This document shows positions 32,552-43,711 of a stretch of DNA of 64,000 bases, one piece after another (within the stretch, counting starts at the first letter, position 1; every line of letters begins with the position of its first letter). The notes under the pieces are model-generated. The model did not search any database and was not told the origin of the DNA. It was given only the letters and a program-made list of their open reading frames with translations. Source of the DNA: Ophthalmolycus amberensis (lineage: Eukaryota > Chordata > Actinopteri > Perciformes > Zoarcidae); NCBI GenBank assembly GCA_024529925.1, contig JAFEUB010000809.1, positions 688,501 to 752,500 of the forward strand. The letters run 5' to 3'. Both the position numbers and the translations under genes were made by a program.

Positions 32552-34285
32552 ATGATGGAGTTGCTCTTCAGTGTTGGGATCCTTTTTCAAGGGTGTGATT
32601 CAGATGTGAAATGCAGGGATGACAACGGAAATGAGGTGGACTGGTTGGTAGACATTTTGAATTGTGGCAATTCATATTTTCACCTCACCTATTCTCAGTG
32701 TCAGCTGAATATGTGATAGAATATATTTATCTCCGTATCATTAGGTATATCTTATACAAATTGCCCAAAGGGACTGGTTCTGGTTTGTCGTATCTGTACA
32801 TGGATGAGAGCACCAACGGATGGAAAGAGAGCATAAAAGCAATCAACAGTGACTCTGGTACTCTGGCAAACACCCTGAAACCTCTTCGTGACTTCTACAA
32901 CAGAAATGTAATGTATTAAAGGACATAATGTCTCTCTTGGACAGCACAGAGTTCAATCTGCACACCGATTCAGTTTGCTGTTATTTTGTTGTAGACTGAA
33001 GGTCTTGGATACATTCTCTATAATGATAAACCTCCAGAGCCATATGATAGACCTTCTGCATCATTTGGCCACAGTAAAGGTGGGTGCAGCCATTTTCCAC
33101 TTTAATAAGTTCAAAGTCAAATATATCATTGTTTAACAAAGCTCTGCTTCTGTTGTTTTCTTCTGTTCTACTTCCTAAAGGAGTTGTGATGTTGGACAAA
33201 CAAACAGGAGTTTGGCTCTCACACAGTACACCAAACTTTCCAAAATATCGCAGCAAAGACTTCTGGCCAGACAGTGGAAGAGTTAATGCTCAAACTTTTA
33301 TGTGTGTGACTTACTCCTATGAGGAATTCAAAGAAATAGGTAGGTTAATGTCGGTTACATTCATGAAAGTTATTTGCCAAAAAGAATAACTTCAATTTGA
33401 ATTCTCAGGATTGCAGCTCAAATACATCCATCCTTTTCCATATGACCATCACATCCCGACAACCTTCCACAATGTCCTGCAAAGTGTTGCACAGTTACGG
33501 CATCAAAGATTCTACCCAACAGAGGAACCCTGGTTTCGTGTGAAGATACTGACTTCAATGAACGGACGTAAATTCTCCAGCTTTGCCAAATACACACGTT
33601 TTGGGGATGGTGAGTGGTTGCAATTAATCAATCAATCAGGATTCAAGTGTTAGAATTCCACATTAGGTTGACGATAAGCCCGATGAGTTTTTTACAAAGC
33701 AAAATTAGGAACATGTTTATAATTATTCTAGTCTGTCCTGTTGACTATTACAAAAATATACCATATAACTTTTTGTTTGCAGTTATATTTCTCTTATGTA
33801 TGTATGAAATGTATTTCTAAAATGTTATCCCCATGGTCTGTATGTACAGGGGTTACTCTTCATTTTCAAAGATAACAGTATTGTGTTTTGTTTTCAAAAC
33901 TTTTGCAGATCTTTACTCTGGCCTTATTGTGAACTATATCCAGCAGAATCTGTATGTCAAGAGCTGGGGAAGCATGAAAGGCCCTCTGTCTTCTAACTGC
34001 AGCTCCAGCATCCCTCATCATGTGTACAACGTGAAGGAAGTAAAGATCCTGAAGAAGGAGCCCTTTAGGGATACTGTAGATCACTCCAAGTGGTGTGTGA
34101 CGACTGATGGTGGCTGGACCTGCATAGCTGATATGAACAGGGAAGAGAGTCAGATGAAAAGAGGTGGAGGAGCAATATGCACTGAAAACCTTGCAGTTGC
34201 GAATGCTTTCAGATCCATAATCTATTCGCATAAACCATGTAAACGTGCACGACCACATTCTGATGCTCAAGACAGAGAGCTTTAA
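32552..34285 (+). CDS. deoxyribonuclease II-like, tandem copy 2
   Basis: Second acid DNase gene of the dnase2b type. Six exons at 32552-32643, 32745-32907, 32995-33079, 33181-33339, 33409-33609, 33909-34285, with exactly the same intron phases as copy 1, about 358 aa. Start MMELLFSVGILF forms a short signal peptide, then VKCRDDNGNEVDWYILYKLP. Catalytic motifs GHSKG and DHSKWCVT are intact, as are GVWLSHSTPNFP and RGGGAICTEN. It differs much more from copy 1 than a recent duplicate would. The introns are far shorter, and the C-terminus has an extra basic/polar tail (KPCKRARPHSDAQDREL). A rapidly evolving paralogue is likely; substrate preference cannot be read from sequence. Confidence 0.88.
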
Positions 34286-34629
34286 AGACATGACCCTTTC
34301 GGGCAATATAAAGAAAAGTGTATCTGCACTACCAAAAACAAAGAGACAAGACGGGGCAGCCTGATATCCCTTGACATTAACTGCACCATTATATCTAGAC
34401 TTAGACTTGTTGCAAGCTTGACATTTTAGAATTTTAACACACCATGTTTGGTGTAACTGCATTCTTTTTCATTTGTAAGATCATGCCTTAAGCATTAACT
34501 TCCATACCATCAGGATACTATGACTGCAGATGAAATACATTGAAATGAATGATTATATTAAATGACATTGAATTACAAATGTTACGTTGCTGCCGTTTTG
34601 TTTTTTTCCTGTTAATGGGTGATTAGCCT

Positions 34630-34990
34630 GTCAGCCATGGACGGATTAAACTGTGGGCCCCTGCGCAAAAGATTAGTTGCTGGGCCCCTATAAACTATAA
34701 GGTCTCTCTCAATGCTGGGATACTATCTGGCTCCACAGTAACGCAGGAATATGAAGCACAAAACTAAAATAATGAAAGTCTCTCAACTAGATTTTGACAC
34801 AAGGACCCCCTTCAAGAAAGAGACTCAAGGTCAGATATTAAAGCAGGACCCAGCATCAGGCCCTTATCATGTCGGCTGATATAGGCGTCAGTGTTTATTC
34901 CTGAACAGTGTGTCCGCTAAATAAAATAAGCTGAGTCACAGCAACCCTGGAGCTTTTGGGGTCCCTGGCTCTCTGGGCCTGTTAGGTCTG
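34630..34990. repeat. probable interspersed repeat
   Basis: Starts CAGCCATGGACGGATTAAACTGTGGGCCCC and includes repeated GGGCCCCTATAAAC-type sequence seen as a dispersed repeat in fish genomes. Boundaries and family are uncertain. Confidence 0.35.
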
Positions 34991-35895
34991 TTTTATTTAT
35001 TCAAGTGTGCAGTGTGATCTCACAAAATTAACAACACTCAAAGAAGTCAGCAGAAATACTAAACCCAAACTAAGAACTTGAATTTGTAGTTTTCTTTTGA
35101 TTTTGGATGCTTCATTTCAAATGGAAACTAATTCAGATACAACAGTACAACAGATGTGGAATTTATATCAAAGCTGTAGGCTTGATGCTGCAAGAAGAAC
35201 AGTAACTCCTGTACATTATGTCCTTTTCAACTGTTTTCTACTGCAAAAAGGGTGAAAATACAAGTACAAATTATTGAGCTTAAAAAGTGTACTTTTCTAA
35301 ATGTAATTTGTTATTTTCCTGCTCTGTAAACAAGTTATTGTTATTTTATTATTGTTTTCATGCTTTATTGTCACATTGTGAAAATCGAGCAAAGATATTT
35401 GTTAAGAGGAGCATTTTTACAAAAAGGCTGATGATTTGACTTGTTAATAAATACACTGGTTGTGTTGCACTATGATGTTGATCATCCAGGAAGTGGCTTT
35501 TTAAAAATGTTGAACTATCTTTGCCCAGTGATACCACACCTTCCTGTTCACACCACCACCACGCCTCACCATACTTTTAAAATTCTGGGTCCTAATCTCG
35601 TGACCATTATTATATACCAATATTATAGTCAAAAGTTTAAAATGTCCAAAATAAATCCTTTCAGAGACATTCTGTTGTGTAACATTGACTGTTTTTGCAG
35701 GTCACCCAATAAACACAGCATTATATTAGGGTTGGTTGTGATTTCTGAGGATGACATTTTTGGTGTTGAACTGGATTGCACTGTATTGGTATTTGAAAAA
35801 TGTTGTCTCCACTATGTGCAGTGGGGGGATCCTCTGTTATGCACATTTTCATGGTCAATAGTGTATTAAGTGTTTAATTGCCTTATTGTGATTGT

Positions 35896-36002
35896 GATTG
35901 TGGTGTGACTCCTGATGGTGGCTGGACCTGCATAGCTGATAAGAACAGGGATGATGGATCAAATATGAACCATGTAAACTTGCACCTCCACGTAATCACA
36001 AC
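35896..36002 (+). pseudogene. fragment of a third DNase II copy (exon 6)
   Basis: TGATGGTGGCTGGACCTGC...AGCTGAT and then GAACAGGGA match codons of GGWTCIAD.NRE in exon 6 of copy 2 almost base for base. After a deletion, AACCATGTAAAC and TGCAC follow, matching its tail (KPCKRA). The frame is broken and the upstream exons are missing. Flanking sequence at 35.13-35.5 kb also matches the region upstream of copy 2, so this is the end of a decayed duplicate locus. Confidence 0.8.
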
Positions 36003-36641
36003 GTGCTTAAAAAGTTGCATTTAAATGGAAACAAAAGGAAACGTGCACCACCAAAACACAAGCGCAAACACCCAGACCATTTTTACAAATAAATAGAAAT
36101 GACAGTTGGCTTTCTTTTTTTCCCCTGAAAGATGAATTAATACACCCATTCTTAAATAATTCCCCTTATCTAAGCTTATTGTTGACAGTATAAGCAAAAA
36201 TGATTGGACCAATAACAACGTTTTCTAGGATGATGAATCATCAAATTATTTCCACTGTGCCCATGTGACCGATAAATCAATTACATTAGGTTTAAGCTGT
36301 TCAGAGAAACTTTCCCCCTTCTACAGATGAATGTGTACTTTTCATACATACATATTTCTGCACTGGGAAGATCAAACATCCAAGAGAAGTAACAAACATG
36401 TTGAGTCAAAAGGGGCTTTAAGAATTATACTTGAATGTACTGACCATTACTTTGTCTTCAGAGCCCAAACAGCCCCCGTTTGTCCCCTGCTCTTTCTCCT
36501 CCTCACCACTAGGTGTCCCCATATTTTCATCCTCGACCACCACAACGGGGCCACTTCCGGTTCCCGGTAGCGAGCACACGAACAGGAAGCTAGCTCCACA
36601 CACGTGAAAAATCTGTGGCCAAAACAGACAGCCTACCCAAG

Positions 36642-39600
36642 ATGGACATTACAGAGGTCCCCGTGAGTCACAACAACAAAGGTAAGAAAAAGAAGAATAA
36701 GAAGACAAAGAATACGGAGGGAAGCGGAGGAGCCGATGGAGTTGAGACGAAGGAGGACGTGAAGATGGAGAAGAGCGAGGCAGCAGAATCTGCCTTCCCC
36801 CCCGCCTTCAGTGTGTCCGAGATCAAGAACAAACAGCGAAGACACCATATGTTCCTGAAACTCAAGCTGGAAAAAAGAAAGGTAAAGATCCATACACATA
36901 CTAGCTAAGCTAGTTTTTACCAAGTAAACTTGTGGGTCCACCGAGCTAAAACTAACCTGAGTGCAGTCTGCTACAACAGTCACGCTGTAAGCCCTCCCTT
37001 AATGTGGCCTACAGAGCAGGTCAGGTTGAATTGTTTGTCACTTTTTATGTTTGTAATATTAATTTATCCCTCATAAGTGGTGGAAGGTACTCACCCACTC
37101 ATGTACTGTACTTGATAGTACATCTGAGGTACTTTCTCCATGATTTTACTTGAGCACTTCCAATTGTATGCCACGCTATATATCTATTTTATTACATTTC
37201 AGAAGGAAATATGGTACTTCTTACTCCACAACGTTGACCTTAAAGCTGCAGTTATCAGTTGCAGCTCAAATTTAATTTAATAATCCTTAAAACATCAGAA
37301 GATAGTACATTTACTAGAGCACAAGATGACATCTTCAAGTTGCTGGTTTTGTCTGTCCAACGATCTAGAAACCTGAGATATTCAGCAGACGTGGACATGA
37401 AATCATCACATTTAGAAGCTGGAACCACTTTATAACTTTCAGCGCTACAGTAAATACAAGTTGCAAGCACACTCCGGCTGACATTTCAGTGTTTATATTT
37501 TTCTGTGTTCCTATTTCAGCAAAAGTTGCAGCTGAAGAAGAAGAAGAAAAAAGAAAGAGAAGCTTTAGGTGACAAGGTGAGTTTTCTTTTTACTCTGCGT
37601 CTTGTCCCATGTGTTGCTATCATCAGTCAAAGACTAAAGTTTATTAAGTGACCTCTTAGTTCAATGAATTTTACCATTGAACAAGGTAACAACATTAATA
37701 TTGGGCAATCATTTCTTCTTTTATTCTGTCCCTCGTGAAGGCGCCGCCAAAAGAGGTCCCAAAGACGATAGAAAACCAGAGGGTGTACGACGAGACAACC
37801 GTTGATCCACAGGATGAAGAGGTGTTTACAAAGTTTGGTCGAGCTTGTTCAAACCATCTCTCAGGTTGTATTTAATGGGTTTGCATTAACGTGTGTGTTT
37901 TCATGTACAGATTGCGTTTGACGAGGGAACTGATGAGTTTTCTGCCTATTTCAATGGGTTGACAAACCCCAAAGTGCTCATCACAACATCAGACAGACCA
38001 AGAGGGGTAAGTGGCTGCTGCTTGGCAAAAATATTGAAGTTGCCAGAATCTCTCACCTTTTCAAACCATTTCAAAATATATGCACCGGTAGATTTGGTAA
38101 TACTTAAAGGTCATAGCCTGCTTCGTACACCGGGATAGAGTTTGCAACTTGCCATAGTGCAATGGGTCAAATGTTGAGGCTGTGTTATTGATATTTTAAA
38201 GATGGCTGTATACATTTTACTGTGGTGTTGAACATTAATAACTCTCTTGATGTGCGTCTTGCAGAGGACGGTGAGGTTTTGTCGGCAGCTGGCCACAGTA
38301 ATCCCAGACGCCCACGTGTACTACAGAAGAGGGTTGGCCCTGAAGAGGATCATTCCTCAGTGCGTCGCCAGAAACTTCACCTACCTGATGGTCATCAACG
38401 AGGATCGCAAAGTGCCCAGTATCCTCAAAGGCAGCTGTGTCGGGAGAGGGAAGGGTGATGCACAGTGCTCTGTATACTGTTCTGTTACCCCGTATTCATT
38501 ACATCGCTGTCATTTAGATAATGGACGATGTGTCTTTTTTTTGTGATTACGCTTTGAATCTCACCAACTTCAGAGACGGCTGCACTAACAAACGTTGACG
38601 CGGTGAGCTAGAACTTGGACTAGCTCGACTAACCCTAGTCTGACCTTATTCGGCCCCCTTAACCCGCCTGTCAGATGGTTTGGTTCTCTGTCATCTTCCC
38701 GACGGGCCGACTGCCCACTTCAAGATCAGCAATGCTCGACTACGCAAGGAGATGAAGGCAAGTCGATGAGTTCAAATTCTATTTCCTGCTTCTGTTTTGA
38801 TTAAATGAGGCTTTTGTAATACCCTGACAATAGTAATGGGTTCTACAGCTTTAAAGAAAATCATGTGCATGATGAATTAAGCCTACTATCTCTAGTTAAA
38901 AGTGAAACGTATGCCTTTTATTTATTTGCAATCATACCTCAATTAATGTTTTGATGATTAGCTGTGTGGCATTCAAGCCTGAATCGTCCACGTGGTTTTA
39001 CAATCAAAATCATCATTTTATATACGAAGCCACTGTTAGTCACGTGATCCCATCATAATTGTAGTGCTTTCTCGTTGCAGAGACGAGGCAAAGAGCCAAC
39101 TTTACACTTTCCAGAGGTGATCCTCAACAACTTCACCACACGTCTGGGTCACAGCATCGGCCGGATGTTTGCTGCCCTCTTTCCACAGGACCCTCATTTT
39201 GTGGGTCGGCAGGTCGCCACCTTCCACAACCAGAGAGACTTTGTCTTTTTCAGATTTCACAGGTGAGTGTTTCAGCTGAACTATATTGTATTGGAACCGT
39301 CGTTTTTTCCGAAGCTGTTCCAAGAATATAGACTGTCTATAAACTGGTATTGTGATCTCTCGAAGGTACATCTTCAAGAATGAGAAGAAAGTTGGTATTC
39401 AAGAGCTGGGACCTCGCTTCACCCTCAAACTGCGCTCTCTACAGAAAGGCACCTTTGACTCAAAGTTCGGGGAGTACGAGTGGGTCCTGAAGGTGAGTCT
39501 CTCAGCGCCGAAATCTTTGAGAAGAGCTGTGATGATGGAACCAATGGAGTCTGCACTTCAATAGTAATTAGTTTTGTGCCGTGCCACATGACGTTTATTA

Positions 39601-39747
39601 ATGTCTGCCATGTTTGAAGTGCTTTTTAAATGTGACTCGGAATAGGAATAATGTCCCAGGCTTTTTCTGTAATGCTAAAAAAAAATACACTTCTTCTGTT
39701 TCCAGCGCCATGAGATGGATGCCTGCAGACGAAAGTTCCAACTTTAA
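36642..39747 (+). CDS. rpf1: ribosome production factor 1 (Brix-domain protein)
   Basis: Nucleolar protein for maturation of the 60S subunit pre-rRNA. Nine exons: 36642-36881, 37520-37576, 37741-37821, 37911-38006, 38265-38418, 38675-38757, 39081-39262, 39366-39492, 39706-39747; about 353 aa, the family's usual length. The N-terminus is lysine-rich (KGKKKKNKKTKN), followed by FSVSEIKNKQRRH and QRVYDETTVDP. The Brix domain runs from ITTSDRP through TFHNQRDFVFFRFHRY to GPRFTLKLRSLQKGTFD. The protein ends MDACRRKFQL. The start was set at the first ATG; a GTG nine codons earlier is in frame but unlikely. Intron 6 uses a GC donor (AAG|GCAAGT); all the others are GT-AG. Confidence 0.95.
37080..37215. 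repeat. dispersed fish repeat fragment (AGTAC-rich family)
   Basis: GGTACTCACC...GTACTTTCTCCATGATTTTACTTGAG...ATTTCAGAAGGAAATATGGTACTT matches a widespread teleost repeat. Related pieces occur at 41101-41180 and 47290-47440 in this window. Confidence 0.6.
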
Positions 39748-40349
39748 ATGCAAAATAACAACCAGCAGGACAAAGATATTACTGCAGTTTGTGGCTTTCC
39801 ACAAATGGACTTTAGAGTGGACATCCAGATTATTTCATGGACGACTAGTTATCACTTGTCCTTTCAACTAAACATGATGACAACACCGACTACTGGATTT
39901 TCTTTTTTTTTTTTTATATCACATCGTTGTAGAGTCAAACTCACTCTGAAAACGACTTCTATAAAGCTGCATCTGCAGGCCAAGTGTGGGACAGGAGCCT
40001 GGTGCTCATCACAAGGATTTAGTCTGGGAGACACCAGAGAGGAGACATACTGGCTCTCTACATGAATCTGAATAACCTGAATGCAAGTGTCTGTGAGAGT
40101 TGTACTCGCGTATGTGCAGTTCCTTTCAAATGTATCTAAACAAACTGTATGAATGTGGCCCAAAATTAATAAGAGTCATTGTGAGACTGCCGTGCATGCA
40201 GACCTATGACATCCTGGTCTGTGCAGATGATATCAGTGCAGCAGTTTCTGGAAATGGTTACATGGTTCAAATCGTGTCTACAGTGCAGCAGCTTTTTGTA
40301 TTTGATAATAGACACATTGAACACATTTCAAAAGGCATATACTCATTTT

Positions 40350-40397
40350 AATAAAAACATGTTGCTGCAAGTTTAAAATGTGGAAATGCCATTTATT
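40350..40397. terminator. converging poly(A) signals of rpf1 and gng5
   Basis: AATAAA at 40350-40355 (+) closes the rpf1 3' UTR. TTTATT at 40392-40397 is AATAAA on the minus strand and would end a gng5 3' UTR of roughly 0.95 kb. No coding sequence lies from 39748 to 41341. Confidence 0.5.
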
Positions 40398-41052
40398 CTC
40401 AATCAGGAATAACAATGTACAATTTTTTTTTTTAAAAGGCACGTGTGGGTTCGTTACGTCAAAGCTAGTAGGTCAAGACGAATATCGTGCCACATAAGCA
40501 CCAGGAAATGTTTCCGTGAGATTTTACAAAGACAAAAGTAAAAACAAAACAAAAAATGTAGTTGCTCGTCCCAAAAATTCACAAACGCTACTGAGGCCGT
40601 TCCAGTCCACAACGCATGTCCTGCAGTCCAGTTCCGACAAGGCAACACAATGTCCAAAACCTGCAGAAATGTTTCATATGCATCAGTCAGACCCAATAAC
40701 CATTGTACTTAAAAGTAACTCGTACTGTACACGTCATCTCCAAGTTTCTTTTAGAGTTCATGAACCCGTTACATGCCATTTATGAGTGGATCATTACGAA
40801 CCAGGTGTCTGTAAATGAGATGCATCTTGTTGCCTAACATTTCTCCAGGTATTGCACTGTGGCTGTAAATTATGACCTAATATAAACTTGATGTTTTTAC
40901 TTAACTTGAATAGCAAAGTCCAGAATAGATTAACATCTACTGTTGTACAACAGAAGGGGCAAAACATGTTAAGCTTTTCAGATATGCCTATTCTCTCAAC
41001 TGCTTGTGTTTTTGTTTTTATTTTCATAAAGACGGTGCTGCTGGTTATCGGT

Positions 41053-41071
41053 TGGGGGGGGGGGGGGGGGG
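41053..41071. repeat. poly-G tract and AGTAC-rich repeat (continuing to 41180)
   Basis: A long G run lies in the presumed gng5 3' UTR (a C run in the transcript), followed at 41101-41180 by TTTACTTTAAGTAAAAGTACAAAAGTATCAGC, a copy of the dispersed AGTAC-rich fish repeat. Confidence 0.7.
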
Positions 41072-41341
41072 AGAAGTACTCTCTGTACAAATGATCTCAT
41101 TACAAGTAAATGTCATGTATTCAAATGTTTTACTTTAAGTAAAAGTACAAAAGTATCAGCATCAAAGTACCAAAAGAATATCCCTTTTATTTTTTTGAAT
41201 GAGATTTTGTGATGTGATTGCAGGTGTTAATACTGTGTCCGGTCTCTGATCTCTTCGCACCCAGAGAATGACATGCACAGATGTTACTGAGAAGAACACG
41301 TGCTGTGGTACTACCGGAGGAAGAGGCTCCGTGTGTCGCTG

Positions 41342-41657
41342 CTATAGAAAGGAGCAGACTTTCTGCGGTCTGAACGGGTTGTTGATGGACGACATGCCGG
41401 TGAGCAGAGGGTCCTGCTGGGCGTTCTGAAGGCAGAACTGCTGCAGGTCTGCTGCGGCCTGCGACACCTGTGGAGGGAAACCAAAAACAAGTGGCTGTTA
41501 TGTAACCAACCAGATGGGATAGCATCTGAACAACAAACGAAACAGCACGCCCTAAACGGAGTAACGTTAACGTCACCTTAACTCTGTGTATGCCAGCTTC
41601 CAGGCGTAACCGTTGGACGACTTTCTTCATCGCTACGATGCTGGACGATCCCGACAT
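41342..41657 (-). CDS. gng5: G protein subunit gamma 5
   Basis: Gamma subunit of heterotrimeric G proteins; pairs with beta subunits and anchors them to membranes. Two exons on the minus strand, 41577-41657 and 41342-41467, 68 aa, the exact family length. Starts MSGSSSIVAMKKVVQRLRLEAG and ends NPFRPQKVCSFL, where CSFL is the CaaX box for geranylgeranylation. Only a few changes from mammalian GNG5. It lies tail-to-tail with rpf1 and head-to-head with spata1. Confidence 0.97.
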
Positions 41658-42650
41658 TGTTACGGTTTCGTGGGACTGTAGTCTTTATAATGACTTCAAA
41701 AGTTTTCCAAAAAAAAGTCACTTTTGGGTTCCAAAGCTTGGTTGCCAACTATTTCTTCCTCATCACAGAGTTTCCGGTTTTCTTTACAGGAGTGTCCACC
41801 GGTGCTGCCTTCACGGGGTGTTCTTAACATGTCTTCTTGTACCGTCGACTGTTTATTTTAGATGGAAATTACACCATATGAGAATACGTTAATGAAAGCT
41901 AATTCATTTAAGTTAATAATAAATAGTTTTTATGTTGTATGAACGCTCTAACTCTACTATCAAAAACACGAATGAGCTTTGGGGGAGAATAAACAATTTC
42001 TCAGTAAAAATCATAATTACGACAACTTCCAGGGTGCCCGAATGCAGCATCAGACCAATAGAAATCGCGACCTCTAGTGGTAATAAAGTGGCATCACACT
42101 TAGACATAAAAACCAGAAATACTGTACAAGAAAAACTTCAGACATTTCTCGACATACCCTGAATGTTTTCAATGCAATGTGTGACGTTTAAGAAGTAACT
42201 TAATTTTTTTTTTTTTTGCTAAATCTATAATCCAATCTGAAAACAAAATATAGCTTACTAGTAAAAAGGAAATGAAACCATATCGCATGTCGCCTTTGCT
42301 GGATGAATAACGTAATATAAAATAGCGAGATTGCCCTGCCAGCATTCACCCATTGGATTTCAATTTACATTAAACTGAATTTACCTGCACAACGGATTCA
42401 AATTTAAGGACAGTGTCAGGTGACGACAAAATTGGATTCGCTGCTTCTCTCTGCAGTAATTGTCATCAGCACCAGAGCAACCAGCGCTGGAACTCTCATA
42501 AAATAAACTCCACTGGGAGACTGTCCGGGTTTGATTGCACCAAATTGTTACCGAGCAGTTCACGCCTTCACGTCCCAATAAACGAGGCTTCCTGCGAACA
42601 ACCCCAACAGAAATCTGCCCTCTTAAAGTGTTTCTCTGCTTCTCCTGGGA
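41658..42650. promoter_or_regulatory. shared upstream region of gng5 and spata1
   Basis: About 1 kb between divergent start codons with no coding sequence. It may act as a bidirectional promoter, but 5' UTR ends are unknown, so this is inferred from layout only. Confidence 0.4.
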
Positions 42651-43665
42651 ATGGTAATGGAGCTGTCTCGTGAGTCAATGAGAAATCCTGAGGACAGAAG
42701 ACCGGCCAGTTGCAAGGTACGTTAAGAAAAGTAATGCATCATTGTCTTTGTGTACAGGGAATACAAATGTACTGTCTAATACTTACGCTGCCAATATGCA
42801 CACTGAAATGTGTTGGTGGCCGTTTTTGTGTGTTTAGTTTGTGGAGCTCCATGTGCTGTATGTTCCAGAAGACCAGTGGAACGTGAAGCTCAATAAAGTC
42901 CCTGCTGCAGCCATAGGGAGCTTCATATCGGCTGGCTTCATCAGGTAAAAAATGTTATTCTGGAAATGTTTATTTATTAGCAAGTGTTGTTATCAGGTAA
43001 TTCTGTCAGACAAACACAGTGAAATAACAAGTACAATATTTATTTAAATTAAAACCATAAAGTGACTATCTCAAAGTTCTCGATGTTTTCAAAGCACTGT
43101 GCAGCCTGTAAGGAAAGGCACTTTACTTTAAATGATTATTTAATGTTTAATATTAGCTTTTAAAGCTTGATATGATTATGGTATTTAAATGTGAGCTCTT
43201 GAAAGCTGTTATATTTTTATTTCAGCAATTATTAAACTTTTCCCTCAGATTTTTATTTTACAGTGTTTAGACTATAACAGGTCACTAAAAAATCCACAGA
43301 AACCCAGATTACAGATAGTTATACCTGGGTTCTTCACGAGGTGTCACAGTGCGAAAGAAGTGTGAAAACATAATTAGTGTTGTGGTTCAGTTATCTCGAA
43401 TCTCCTTTTCATCAATCAGGGTTTATCCTGATAGCACCCTGAGAACTCTGAGGAGCGAGCTGGGAGCTCTTCTTGGCGCTGAGAGGCACATCGAAAAATT
43501 TTCCTTCCTCAAATGTGTGGGGCGCAGTTTGGCTCTGGTGAGTGCAGCTGGATGTTTATTGTGGTTTTCTAAAGCTGGTTGTGTTTCACCGGGCAGACAG
43601 AGAGACAGAGAGAAACAATGCAGACAGTTTGATTAGCAAGTTCACTATTCAAGCTGTAAACACTG

Positions 43666-43711
<46 letters not shown>

